The notes beneath the pieces are model-generated. The model was not told the DNA's origin. It ran no database searches and saw only the letters and a program-made list of their open reading frames with translations. Positions 9,103 to 18,755 of a stretch of DNA of 64,000 nt are shown here, piece after piece. Origin of the DNA: Glaciecola sp965660815 (GTDB taxonomy: Bacteria; Pseudomonadota; Gammaproteobacteria; Enterobacterales; Alteromonadaceae); NCBI GenBank assembly GCA_965660815.1, contig CBFIBG010000097.1, positions 1 to 64,000 of the forward strand. Direction: 5' to 3'. The position numbers and the translations under genes are program-made. The first letter of the stretch is position 1. Every line of letters begins with the position of its first letter.

Positions 9103-9441
9103 TCTATTCCTTGTTTACTAGCGACATTTTCTTATGTCGAATGTTCAATAGTCTATATGTCTTGCTGATTTTATATTGTAATTAATTGTTAATACAAAGT
9201 GAGGAGTTTGTGCCACACACCAATATTACGGCAAATTTAGTCAAAACGACTACCTTTGTGCACATTAAATCATTTACTGATGGTTAAACTGTAGCTCAAG
9301 ATAATAATGGATACTAATAATGTTTACTAATTTTTTGAAATTATATCCAAATCACGAAATCGTTATGTGCTGAACATAAAAAAAGCCAGCTAATTTGGCA
9401 CTAGCTGGCTTTCTCTTTTTACCTAGATTTGATTGTGGCGT
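9103..9441. other. Intergenic region between the Ig-like lipoprotein and pullulanase genes
   Basis: This stretch holds the pullulanase terminator near 9382-9412 and must also hold the promoter of the minus-strand lipoprotein. No coding frame or further repeat stands out. Confidence 0.6.
9382..9412 (-). terminator. Rho-independent terminator of the pullulanase gene
   Basis: The 11-base stem AAAGCCAGCTA / TAGCTGGCTTT has a nine-base loop. On the minus strand it is followed by a run of seven T. Confidence 0.9.
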
Positions 9442-12400
9442 TTATTCAACCTCTTCAACCAATATAGTAGGTGACGCACCGTCTGGCCCAATTACTGTAA
9501 ACTCATAGGTACCCGCTGCAGGAATGGTCATCCTTAAATCGCTAGTGCCGCCACCTTGAACCAAGACTTTTTCTTCGCCTAGCACATAGGTGTTGGTTTC
9601 AGCGTTTTCAGCGCCAAAGTTCAGCGTGCCCCAGTCTGCGTCGGCGACTTTAAAGGCAGCGTCTTCCGTTAACTCCAATTGGACTGAATAAACGCCATCG
9701 CCTTGATACATCAACTCGCTTTCAGGTAAGGCTCCCCAGCCGGTCATATTGCCGCGGATAAACACAGGCACTCCGCCGAAGAACTCTTCCTTGAACACTC
9801 TTAATTCTGGTGCAGCAAGGTCGGTCATATCAAACACCACGACGTAAGGTTCAGCATCGGTGATGGGCAACTTAATATTGGGTCCACCAGGCGCAAGGAA
9901 TTGAGTTTGCCCAAGGGTGACGACCTGGTCGGCAGGATCTTCGCTGAAGGCTGCCCATTCAAAAGACCAATCGTTATCAGCAATCTTAAATTCATGCTCT
10001 TGAGCATTCAGCTCGATTGCTTTGGTGTAAACACGACCACCTTGATACTCAAGCTCTTGTGATGCACTCCAGTCGCCATTTAACCCTCTTACGAAAATTG
10101 GGGTGTCTACATAAGGCTCTTCGTTAACCACATTCAATACCGGTGCGCTTGTATCAGAAGCATCTAACGAGAATACCCAGGTAGCGTCTGTGTCCAAGGT
10201 AATGCTTAAGTTACCGCCGCCTTGAGTCAGTGTTTTCTCTGTACCTACTTCAACTGAACTGTCGCCACCGTGACCAAGGTCAACAGTATCCCAACCAGCA
10301 TTGGCTACTTTAAACTCATAAGTACCTGCGTTGATTTGGATAGCGCTCTCGTACACCCCTTTACCTTTATATTCCATTGCAGGCTGACCGCTGTTACCCC
10401 AATCGTTAAACGCACCTCTTACAAAGATTTCAACATCGCCGTAAGGCACAACGTCTGGAGCCCCTGCCGTCGCTGTGGCGGCAAGCCCCTCACCTTGAGC
10501 GCCTTCTTGCGCTTTTACAAAGACAGCAATGCTTAGAGCTGGCACCGTAAAGCTGCCTTTAACTGTCTCACCTTCGGTGGTATCAGTAAATGATGCGCCA
10601 CGTATAGTTGGGTCAATAGAGTTTTGTAACCTTGGATGCAAGCTAAAGCCAGCCGCGGTATTAATTTCGATCGACTTCTCTTCAGTGCCAGAGTTAATGA
10701 TGACAACAAGCGCGTCATTCATCGGATCTAAGTCCGCTCGTGTTTGTCCTTCTGGCGCTATACCGTCATCGATGCTCATCGCAACTAAGTTTTGTTGCTG
10801 ACGAGCCCCTAGGTTATGAAAACCGACTCTATCTGTGATTTCATCAGCACTGGTCAGTCTAAACAATTTGCTATCAGAACGAATGGACAATAATTCTTGG
10901 AACACTTCTTTAGCAAACTCTATTTCAGTCATTGACGCAGCACGCTCTGGTAAGAAAATAAAGGTTTTCATTTCTTCCCAGCGACCTTCGTTATCTTGAG
11001 CTAAAGGTAATCCAACGTTCCAGTTATTGGTATTGAACGTAAAGTCTACATAGTTAAACCAGTCGCCGCTATCAAAGGTGTTTCTGTCCATTGATTTCGA
11101 ACGTAAGAAGTCTCCACCCACTTGCAAGAACGGAATACCTTGTGACATTAAAGTAATGCCCATACCCACATTTTGAGCTCTAACGCGCTGTTCAAGCGTG
11201 TAGTCACGAGGCAACACATAGTTAAATTGATCCCAAAGTGTTTCATTATCGTGCTTTGACACATAATTTATGATGTCCGCAGGGTCTTCGGCGTACCCAC
11301 CAAGATTAGACGTTGCGGTATCGTTTCCGGTGCGCGTTTGTAGCACATAATCGCTAAGCGTACCCGCTAGGCTCATCTTGATCCGGTCTTGAGCATCCAG
11401 TGCTGTATCTCTATCTTCGGTATCTTCGTTAAAGAATTCACCTTGTCTGACCGCTTCACGGATCCTATCGTTGAAAGTGCCAATTTCGGTGCCCGCCATG
11501 TTAAATTGACTGGCGATTTCAAAATCACCATAAGGCGCCGTATTTTTGCCCCAACCTTCGCCGTAGAAATACATATCAGGATCAATTTCTTTGATGGTTT
11601 CAAATAAATCTACCATAGTATCTTTTGATGCCTGGCTCATGATATCGAAGCGGAAGGCATCGTACTTATAATGCTCAGTCCACATTACCAATGAGTCTTC
11701 CATGAATTTTTCCATCATGCGGTTACGTGGCTCTGTATCGTCACAGCATGTTTCACGTACGATGTCGCCCGTGTTTATCGTATATCGGTGATAATACCCA
11801 GGCACGACTTTATCAAATACTGAGTTTTGGAATAATCCTGAGGCGTTGGTGTGATTGTACACCACGTCAAGTGCGACTCGTAACCCAATGCTATGCAGCG
11901 ATTGGATCATTGCGCGCATCTCAACAATACGAGCGGTGCTATCGGCATCAGAGGAATAACTGCCTTCTGGTGCGTTAAAGTGCTTAGGATCATAACCCCA
12001 GTTGTATTGGTCAAAGTCACGTAGTTGATTAATTAAATCCTGTGCTTCTTCTAGCTCACCAAAAGACGCCAGCAAATCTGGAATACTCGTCGATGGATCA
12101 ACATTTCCGGTGCACACATCACGCGCAGGCGCTAACGCACATAACTCAGAAATCGTGCTATCCCAATCGATGGTTCTAGCAGGATCTTCATTGATAGTCG
12201 CGATGTCGTTTGCAGGCAAGATATGAAAGTGCGTCAAACCAGCTTCCTCTAAATCTTGTAAATGCTGCATTGGCGCTGATTCAAGCTCAGTAAATGCGAG
12301 ATACTTACCACGGTTTGCTTCAGAAGTAGATTCATCGCGTACGCTGAAGTTTCTTATGTGCCCTTCGTAAATAACGATGTCTTCAAAGTTTTCAACAGTC

Positions 12401-13809
12401 GGAATATCGTGTGAATCCCAGCCTTCTGGCTTCAGATCCTCGTCGTCTAAGTTCACGAACTGAGAGAAACGACCATTGACTGATAGGCTTACAGAGTAAG
12501 GGTCAGTCACATCTAGTACTTCAATTTCATCATTAACAGGTGAATACACAGTGACTTCATATCGGTACAGCTGCCTGTCCAAGCTCATGTCGCCATCAAA
12601 TGACCAAACACCTGTCATTGGGTCGTAGTCCATTGCATTCGTAGACGCTAGAGATTTGTCTGCGTTGTACAGTTTCAGCGCAACATTTTGAGCCGTTGGC
12701 GCCCATACCGCAGCAGTAATTCCACTGTCGGTATAAATTGGGCCTAGCATTGCTTCGTCAGCGTCATTTTCGCCTTTGGTGTAGATTTCATCCAACACGT
12801 TAGGGATCTGCAAACGCGTGGCGGCTACCAACTTACCTTCGCTGTCGTACGCGCCGACTATGGCTTGTGTTTTAAGTACTGCTTTGGCGTCGTCAACGGC
12901 CCAATCCCCTGCAAATGCAGTTAAACTGTTCAAGTGTGGGGCGATGCTTTGCTGCTGTTCGCTTAAGTCTACTTCCGTTAACTCAACGGTGGTGCTATTT
13001 AATACACCGTCTGCAAGCGTAATCTCAATGTCAGCAGCAGCAGAATAGTGAAGTTTGACTGTATCCACTACCGCGTCGTCTACGTTCCATAAAATGGTTT
13101 GCGCATCTAGCCAATGAGCTTGAGCACCTTCAACACCGACTGGACGTTCGCCTAGTGAGTCGATTGGGAACTCGTAAATTACTGGCTCACCCGAGAAGGT
13201 AAAGTTCATGCGAGCAAAACGTTCATCATCTTGCTGTAGCTTGCCTCTTTGGTCAGCACCGCCCATTTCTTTGCCCGAATCTTCAGTACCAATGTGAATA
13301 ATGAAGTTATGGCAAGCACCCGGCGTGTCTGCATATCCCGGCTTCAGATCGAGGATCCAGTAAGCCCCATAAGTTGGGTCAACGCCGTCGTGAATGCGTC
13401 CGTTTTCCCACGCAGTATCTGGATCGGCATACGCGTCACAGGCATCATTGCTCCATGTGTGTAATCTCCAACCATCATAAGCAGGATCGTTTGGCGAGTT
13501 ATCTGCATCAACGGCATTACGATTATAGTACAACACCGCCTGATCAGGACCTGGGAAAACCGCCGGATCAGGAAGACTTGGATCAAAGCCGACTTCGCAG
13601 CCATCGTTAGCCGCATTTGGCACAGTAGGTGCGATACAGGTAATAGGTGGTGGTGCCACACAGGCAGTACCCTCTGCATTAGGAATTTGAGGTACATTAC
13701 AGGCCAGTGCTTCAACACCAGGTTCAATATCTGAACCACCGCAACCTGAAAGTACTAAGGCACTAAGCGTTAACGCCATAATACCTAACACTTTTCTAAA
13801 ATTAACCAT
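9442..13809 (-). CDS. pulA: Secreted lipoprotein pullulanase (GH13) with three C-terminal repeats
   Basis: It cleaves alpha-1,6 branches of pullulan, starch or glycogen. I choose the ATG at 13809 because GGAG precedes it and it puts the lipobox LSGC at Cys23; an upstream ATG at 13899 overlaps the receptor stop by four bases and would push the signal peptide inward. The 1455 residues contain a Cys-rich linker, a CBM41/PUD-like domain (YDGWRLHTW, YGAYWILDL), a CBM48-type domain (AAVWAPTAQNVALKLYN), and the GH13 barrel. Barrel motifs are DVVYNHT (about 650), FRFDIM with the nucleophile Asp (about 720), YGEGW with the acid/base Glu (about 750) and SKHDN (about 850). The last ~310 residues are three related beta modules (IFVRGAFNDWG, IFVRGLNGDWS, VFIRGNMTGWG), probably glucan-binding. 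It is downstream of the TonB receptor, likely in one operon. Confidence 0.93.
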   Translation of the reverse strand: MVNFRKVLGIMALTLSALVLSGCGGSDIEPGVEALACNVPQIPNAEGTACVAPPPITCIAPTVPNAANDGCEVGFDPSLPDPAVFPGPDQAVLYYNRNAVDADNSPNDPAYDGWRLHTWSNDACDAYADPDTAWENGRIHDGVDPTYGAYWILDLKPGYADTPGACHNFIIHIGTEDSGKEMGGADQRGKLQQDDERFARMNFTFSGEPVIYEFPIDSLGERPVGVEGAQAHWLDAQTILWNVDDAVVDTVKLHYSAAADIEITLADGVLNSTTVELTEVDLSEQQQSIAPHLNSLTAFAGDWAVDDAKAVLKTQAIVGAYDSEGKLVAATRLQIPNVLDEIYTKGENDADEAMLGPIYTDSGITAAVWAPTAQNVALKLYNADKSLASTNAMDYDPMTGVWSFDGDMSLDRQLYRYEVTVYSPVNDEIEVLDVTDPYSVSLSVNGRFSQFVNLDDEDLKPEGWDSHDIPTVENFEDIVIYEGHIRNFSVRDESTSEANRGKYLAFTELESAPMQHLQDLEEAGLTHFHILPANDIATINEDPARTIDWDSTISELCALAPARDVCTGNVDPSTSIPDLLASFGELEEAQDLINQLRDFDQYNWGYDPKHFNAPEGSYSSDADSTARIVEMRAMIQSLHSIGLRVALDVVYNHTNASGLFQNSVFDKVVPGYYHRYTINTGDIVRETCCDDTEPRNRMMEKFMEDSLVMWTEHYKYDAFRFDIMSQASKDTMVDLFETIKEIDPDMYFYGEGWGKNTAPYGDFEIASQFNMAGTEIGTFNDRIREAVRQGEFFNEDTEDRDTALDAQDRIKMSLAGTLSDYVLQTRTGNDTATSNLGGYAEDPADIINYVSKHDNETLWDQFNYVLPRDYTLEQRVRAQNVGMGITLMSQGIPFLQVGGDFLRSKSMDRNTFDSGDWFNYVDFTFNTNNWNVGLPLAQDNEGRWEEMKTFIFLPERAASMTEIEFAKEVFQELLSIRSDSKLFRLTSADEITDRVGFHNLGARQQQNLVAMSIDDGIAPEGQTRADLDPMNDALVVIINSGTEEKSIEINTAAGFSLHPRLQNSIDPTIRGASFTDTTEGETVKGSFTVPALSIAVFVKAQEGAQGEGLAATATAGAPDVVPYGDVEIFVRGAFNDWGNSGQPAMEYKGKGVYESAIQINAGTYEFKVANAGWDTVDLGHGGDSSVEVGTEKTLTQGGGNLSITLDTDATWVFSLDASDTSAPVLNVVNEEPYVDTPIFVRGLNGDWSASQELEYQGGRVYTKAIELNAQEHEFKIADNDWSFEWAAFSEDPADQVVTLGQTQFLAPGGPNIKLPITDAEPYVVVFDMTDLAAPELRVFKEEFFGGVPVFIRGNMTGWGALPESELMYQGDGVYSVQLELTEDAAFKVADADWGTLNFGAENAETNTYVLGEEKVLVQGGGTSDLRMTIPAAGTYEFTVIGPDGASPTILVEEVE

Positions 13810-13895
13810 AGTTGGTAACTCCACTATTTTATTGGTCATATTGCTAATGTTCTGGGTCGCTTGAATGAGTTTGCGACGTTGACGAATTAATTTAT

Positions 13896-16800
13896 TCATA
13901 ACTGGTACGTAATCCCTAGGAAGTACTGAGTACCGAAGTACTGAATAGTCCCGGTTCTGTCTTGGTTACCGAAGTATGATTTGGTAGGTTCGTCAGTGAT
14001 ATTATTGGCTTGAAACAGCACTCCAAGATTTTCATTTACTTCATATGATGCTTGGAAATCAACTACCATTTCAGAATCGAAGTTTACTACCTGAGCATTC
14101 ACCGCAACTTGCTGAGACACAAATGGGTCGCGATAGCGAGCGTTGATTCGAGTTTCAAAGCCTTCGCCATCGTCATAGAACAAGGTCGCAGAAATAACCT
14201 CTGGCGATAACCCAGGTAAATCAGACGAATATATGCCTTGGTTAGGGTCAGAAATACGCGTAATTTCAGTTTGAGTGTAGGAATAGCTTAAGTTCGTGCC
14301 TAAGCCAGACCACATGCCGGGTAAAAAGCTAAAGATCTGAGTGTAAGCAAGCTCAACACCTCTTATGTAACCGCCTTCACCGTTGTTCACTGCGGTCGTA
14401 TACGCGCCATCTAATACTGGAACTGTTCTGGAGACTACGTTGCCCGCTTCGTCTCTCACTGGCGTTAAAGGTGTGTTAGGGTCGTCGTCTAAATCTTCAC
14501 CTACCACAACGTCAATGGTTTCAGGTACAACAAAGCCATTGGCTCTAAAATCATACGGGTCAGTTGTGCTTCTATCTACAAATGAACGAATGTCTTTGTA
14601 GAAAAAGGCGGCAACGAATGCACCGTCAGTTTCTGTGAAATAGTGCTCGTACGATAAATCGTATTGATTGGCATAAAATGGACGCAAATAAGGGCTGTTA
14701 TCCGATTGCCCACTGACTCTGGCTTCGCCGGTGACCGTGATCGCGCCAGTATCCACGTTACGCTCAGCAATAGGCTCACTTATTTGAACCCCAGAGTTGG
14801 CAAATAGTTGATTAATAGGCGCTCTGCCCATTACTTTTGCAGCTGCAAATCTTACATAAGAGTTGTCTGTGATCTGGAAGTTCAAGTTAAGTGAAGGCAA
14901 GTAATCTGTGTACTCGTCCACCAATATTTCAGGCCTAAAAGAATCTGCAATTAAGCCTACTTCGTCGGTAATAAACTGAGCACCGTCTTCCGGGTCTCCA
15001 TCTACATTTTGTAGGAAGGTAGATGCCTGTTTAGAGTCCACCCGTCGAATTCCTATGTTACCTGTTACTGGAATACCGGCCACTTCCATGTCCAAGTTAG
15101 CCATAATATACGCAGACGTGACTTCTTCAAATACCTCTCCACTTTGCAATACAGACCAAGAGGTGTCGTTACCAACGAAGTCTTCAGGCGCATTAATGAC
15201 ACCGTCAAAGCCTCCCCAAGTTTGTCGCGGTTGCGGGATACCCGTTGGGAACCATGCGTTCAATGCGGAGTTTAAGTCAATGGACAAATAACTGGGGAAA
15301 TACGAAAAGTCGCCTTCCCAATTCACAATTTCTGCAAAATCGTTGGTTAATCGCAAAGGAGGTTGTGAGCTAGATACTCCAGCATCACTTCCATATTCAT
15401 ACACGCTGCGGTCGTTTGAATAGGTTCTATCTGAATAACGCGCACCAAATTCAATGGATGAAATATAGTTGTAATCATCAAACTCGTATTTGAAATCTAC
15501 TTTATACGCGTCTAATTCATCTTCGTTTTGGAACGGATATATACCGTATTTGGTGGTTAATACGTTGTCGATACTCGAGAATAAGTCTTGCTGGCTGAAC
15601 CCTAAATCAGGTAAATTTAAGCCGTTTAATTGATAAGTAATAGACACATTAGGATCAATTACGGCATCAGCACCTAAGGCAGCATCATCCACCACTAAAG
15701 ACCACAACAAACCATTTCTGAAATCACTTTCGGCTGACGAGTTAGAGACGTCAAATGCCATGCTCCAATTGTCGTTAATTTGCCACTCACCGCCTAGACC
15801 TAAGTTAAGAATTTCATCGAATTCTTGGTTATCATCGTTTACGAGCTCAACACGAGTGTTGCCATTTGTGGTTCGCCCAAAGGTGCCGCCAATGACGTGG
15901 TTGTCTACCACCACTGGATTGCCAACGGCAACATTTGGGCCTTCAAGCTTAACTCGGAACCCTCTTGCAAAGGCTTCGGAGTCGAATTTTGAATAAAATG
16001 CGTCGGCTTTAAGCGTAAAGTTATCCACTGGGGCCCATTCAAACGCTAGTACGTAGCCGTCGCGAGTTTCCGCGCCGCCTTTGTGTTGCATTTCAAAACC
16101 TTCACTTAAAATTTCGCACTCAACGCACTGGTCTTCTTCAGGTAGGTTAGGATTGAAGTTATCTCTATCTCCCTCTATCCCATCTACGTCTAGTTCACGA
16201 TTGTATGCTAGGCCAATGAATTGAGTCGATACACTTGGCTGGTAGAGTCGAGCATACCCAACTGCGACGCCCAAAGTGTTGTTCAAAAACTGACCTTGGT
16301 AGGAAAAGCTTAGTCTATGACCAAACTCGTCTGCATCTGATACTTCACTGGCGCGGTCGTTGTACATGCCGCGCAAGTTCATGTTAAATTTGTGTTCTTC
16401 GGTATTAGAAAGTGGACTGGCCGTTTTTAATTCAACGGTACCGGCTACGCCACCCTCAATTAAAGACGCTTTGGGCGACTTGTAGACCGCACCAGACGAT
16501 ATTAACTCCGATGGATATTGGTCAAACTCGATAGAACGGCTGCCGCTAGTAGAAACCTGCTCGCGGCCGTTAAGCGTCGAGAACACAAAATCTCCAGATA
16601 AACCACGAATATTGATTTCAGCCGCCTGACCACCCGTTCGAACCGCGGATATACCTGGTAAGCGTGTAAGTGCGTCGGCAATTGATACGTCAGGCAAACC
16701 ACCTAAATCGTCAGCAGATAGCTGCTCGGTAACCGTATCGCTGAACCTTTTAGCGTTTAATGATTTAATTAAACTGGTAGAGAAGCCTTTTACTTCGATA

Positions 16801-16931
16801 ACTTCCAACGATTCATCTTGGTTCTTGTTATCGTCTTCTTGGGCTTCTTGTGCGTATAACGTGGTGCTCCCGAGTAACAGGCCACTAGCGAATAGCGCGC
16901 TAGTAATTCTGTTGGGTTTAAATTTGTTCAT
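13896..16931 (-). CDS. TonB-dependent outer-membrane receptor, probably for malto-oligosaccharides
   Basis: The 1011-residue protein has a signal peptide of about 27 residues (ending TTLYA), a TonB-box-like LEVIEVKG near residues 42-50, a plug domain with LPDVSIADALTRLPGI and INIRGLSG, and a 22-strand-type barrel reaching FLGITYQL at the C-terminus. This family imports large substrates across the outer membrane using TonB energy. The pullulanase gene directly downstream (86-base gap) points to alpha-glucan oligosaccharides, as for Caulobacter MalA; that is inference from context. Two identical operator-like 14-mers lie 120 and 254 bases upstream of its start. The Shine-Dalgarno is weak (GAG about 10 bases before the ATG). 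Confidence 0.9.
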   Translation of the reverse strand: MNKFKPNRITSALFASGLLLGSTTLYAQEAQEDDNKNQDESLEVIEVKGFSTSLIKSLNAKRFSDTVTEQLSADDLGGLPDVSIADALTRLPGISAVRTGGQAAEINIRGLSGDFVFSTLNGREQVSTSGSRSIEFDQYPSELISSGAVYKSPKASLIEGGVAGTVELKTASPLSNTEEHKFNMNLRGMYNDRASEVSDADEFGHRLSFSYQGQFLNNTLGVAVGYARLYQPSVSTQFIGLAYNRELDVDGIEGDRDNFNPNLPEEDQCVECEILSEGFEMQHKGGAETRDGYVLAFEWAPVDNFTLKADAFYSKFDSEAFARGFRVKLEGPNVAVGNPVVVDNHVIGGTFGRTTNGNTRVELVNDDNQEFDEILNLGLGGEWQINDNWSMAFDVSNSSAESDFRNGLLWSLVVDDAALGADAVIDPNVSITYQLNGLNLPDLGFSQQDLFSSIDNVLTTKYGIYPFQNEDELDAYKVDFKYEFDDYNYISSIEFGARYSDRTYSNDRSVYEYGSDAGVSSSQPPLRLTNDFAEIVNWEGDFSYFPSYLSIDLNSALNAWFPTGIPQPRQTWGGFDGVINAPEDFVGNDTSWSVLQSGEVFEEVTSAYIMANLDMEVAGIPVTGNIGIRRVDSKQASTFLQNVDGDPEDGAQFITDEVGLIADSFRPEILVDEYTDYLPSLNLNFQITDNSYVRFAAAKVMGRAPINQLFANSGVQISEPIAERNVDTGAITVTGEARVSGQSDNSPYLRPFYANQYDLSYEHYFTETDGAFVAAFFYKDIRSFVDRSTTDPYDFRANGFVVPETIDVVVGEDLDDDPNTPLTPVRDEAGNVVSRTVPVLDGAYTTAVNNGEGGYIRGVELAYTQIFSFLPGMWSGLGTNLSYSYTQTEITRISDPNQGIYSSDLPGLSPEVISATLFYDDGEGFETRINARYRDPFVSQQVAVNAQVVNFDSEMVVDFQASYEVNENLGVLFQANNITDEPTKSYFGNQDRTGTIQYFGTQYFLGITYQL

Positions 16932-17050
16932 ACGTGTGTCTCATATTATTGAAATGTGGTTTCGTGGATTTGAGAATGCGAGTAATACAAAAGTCGCAAC
17001 TATTTCCAGTGTCGAAATGTTACATTTTTTAAACAAATTTAACATCTTGG

Positions 17051-17064
17051 TGCATACGTATTCA
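17051..17064 (-). promoter_or_regulatory. LacI-family-type operator candidate, receptor-proximal copy
   Basis: TGCATACGTATTCA is a near-palindrome with a central CG and TG...CA ends, the pattern of LacI/GalR-family operators. It lies 120 bases upstream of the receptor ATG. An exact second copy lies 134 bases further upstream. Confidence 0.6.
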
Positions 17065-17184
17065 TCGCGCTATGCATTGTCAGTGCTTATGGTGAACTTA
17101 TCTAACAAAGCTCTACAAATTACTGTTTAGTCTCGTTTTTTTGACATACCTTATGTAGCAAAAACCTAATATAAGCAGTTAACA

Positions 17185-17198
17185 TGCATACGTATTCA
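17185..17198 (-). promoter_or_regulatory. LacI-family-type operator candidate, distal copy
   Basis: This is an exact repeat of the 14-mer at 17051-17064. Two identical dyads in one 333-base gap suit cooperative or looping repression by a sugar-responsive regulator such as a MalR-type protein. No LacI-family gene is in the window. Confidence 0.6.
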
Positions 17199-17264
17199 GG
17201 CATTTATGCATAATTTTTGTGAATGTATGGAGTGTTTTTTAAAGTATTGAGTATTAAAGATGCA

Positions 17265-18755
17265 TCAATAAGCTTTTCGATAGTTGCTGGCGCATCGGTC
17301 AAGAAAATTACCAACGTCTTGCTCAATATAATGATCGCCCGTTCCAGGCTGGTTTGGCGCTAACGCAGGAAATACACCATACCCAGCAAACATGGCGTTC
17401 CAAGAGTTTGCATCAAAGTGAGAAGGTGTTTTTTGTTGTTTTATAAATTGCACCATATCTTGCTGCGTGTACCATGCATTTAATATTTCAAACAAAGGCT
17501 GTGACAGTTTGTCATTGTTACGATTGTCTACCCAATACTGTGAATCATTTCTGGTATTAAGTTTGTAATGAGCAACAATATAATCGCGCACTCGTTCGAA
17601 CTTGTCATGAATAAAGTGGTTAAACCTTGTTTGTCCCTGCGCACAAAAACCTGTTTGTCTCGCAGACTCGCTAAAGTTCTGTATCACATCATCTGCAAAA
17701 TACTCACAGGTGGCTTGAACTAAGTGAAGAGCAGTCGCTTCTAAAGGCTCAATAAAGCCTTGTGCTAAACCTAAAGCAACGCAGTTTTTATTCCAATGTT
17801 GCTTGCGTTGCCCCACCCTCATTTTAAGATGTCTAGCCTGGGCGTTTTCATCTAAGCCAAGGTGTTTTCTAAGCTCACTTTCAGCTTGTTGCTCGCTGAT
17901 GTAACGACTGCTATAAACATAGCCATTGCCAGTTCTATTTTGCAAAGGGATTTGCCATGCCCAACCCGCGCTTAACGCCGTTGCTTTGGTTTCTAATGGT
18001 GGCTGTTCAAAGGCCTTAGTAGGGAACACTACCGCAGAATCGTTAAATAAATTTTCTGCGAAGGATTCAAACTCAGTATTTAAGGTTTTACCAATTAATA
18101 AAGCTCGAAAGCCAGTGCAGTCGATGAAAAAATCGGCTTCTAAAGAAGAGTTATCTGAAAATACTAGTGACGCTATGTTACCGTCACTATTTTGCTTCAC
18201 TTCATCGATGGTTTTTTGGTGTCGTTTTACGCCCAATTTAACTGCGTTTTTTGCCAAAAACTCGCCTAATAGATAAGAGTCAAAGTGATATCCATATTCA
18301 ATTTCAAACGGAAAATGGTCTGGCTGATGAGGTAACCTTCTTTGTTCTGCTAATACCGAGTTAATGAAGAAATCAGCAGGCGTAACTTTAGTATCTAAAC
18401 CTAAACGACGCGTTCGGCAATTGACATTAAACGCATTAAAGGTGAATGTATCAACCTGACTGCTAAACGGATGAGAATAAAACGAAATGTTAGACTGTGG
18501 GCTCCAGTCATGAAAGCTAATGTTTAATTTGTAGGTAGCATTGCATTTATCCATCCACTCACTTTCGTCGAGTTCTAAAATCTGAAAAAAGCGTTTTAAA
18601 TTAGGCGTCGAGCCCTCGCCTACTCCGATAATTCCTATGTCTGGAGATTCAACCAATTCAATGTCTATTGGCAAATGTTGCCATTTTTTTGCAAACAAAT
18701 TGGCCGCCATCCAACCGGCAGTGCCCCCACCCGCTATTACCACTTTTTTATTCAT
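17265..18755 (-). CDS. Tryptophan-halogenase-like flavoprotein
   Basis: The 496-residue protein belongs to the flavin-dependent halogenase family, which uses FADH2, oxygen and halide to halogenate aromatic substrates. It has the FAD-binding GGGTAGW at residues 9-15, the family motif WAWQIP at 265-270, Lys76 in NATYKL aligned with the catalytic lysine of PrnA, and Glu339 in EPLEAT aligned with the catalytic glutamate. The tail is shorter than in PrnA (about 538 residues), so the substrate may differ from free tryptophan. Members of this family often sit beside TonB receptors in Alteromonadales and Caulobacterales with no known substrate. Here it is upstream of the receptor and pullulanase in the same orientation, 333 bases away. 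A strong dyad lies 56 bases before the start. Confidence 0.88.
   Translation of the reverse strand: MNKKVVIAGGGTAGWMAANLFAKKWQHLPIDIELVESPDIGIIGVGEGSTPNLKRFFQILELDESEWMDKCNATYKLNISFHDWSPQSNISFYSHPFSSQVDTFTFNAFNVNCRTRRLGLDTKVTPADFFINSVLAEQRRLPHQPDHFPFEIEYGYHFDSYLLGEFLAKNAVKLGVKRHQKTIDEVKQNSDGNIASLVFSDNSSLEADFFIDCTGFRALLIGKTLNTEFESFAENLFNDSAVVFPTKAFEQPPLETKATALSAGWAWQIPLQNRTGNGYVYSSRYISEQQAESELRKHLGLDENAQARHLKMRVGQRKQHWNKNCVALGLAQGFIEPLEATALHLVQATCEYFADDVIQNFSESARQTGFCAQGQTRFNHFIHDKFERVRDYIVAHYKLNTRNDSQYWVDNRNNDKLSQPLFEILNAWYTQQDMVQFIKQQKTPSHFDANSWNAMFAGYGVFPALAPNQPGTGDHYIEQDVGNFLDRCASNYRKAY

Larger units (their letters stand above)
16932..17264 (-). other. Regulatory gap between the halogenase-like gene and the TonB receptor gene
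   Basis: The 333-base gap carries two copies of TGCATACGTATTCA but no coding frame I trust and no intrinsic terminator for the upstream halogenase. It should contain the receptor/pullulanase promoter. Confidence 0.6.

Noticed and set aside
13810..13899. N-terminal extension of pullulanase to an ATG overlapping the receptor stop
   Set aside because: The inner ATG at 13809 has a Shine-Dalgarno and places the lipobox at Cys23; the extension would bury the signal peptide.
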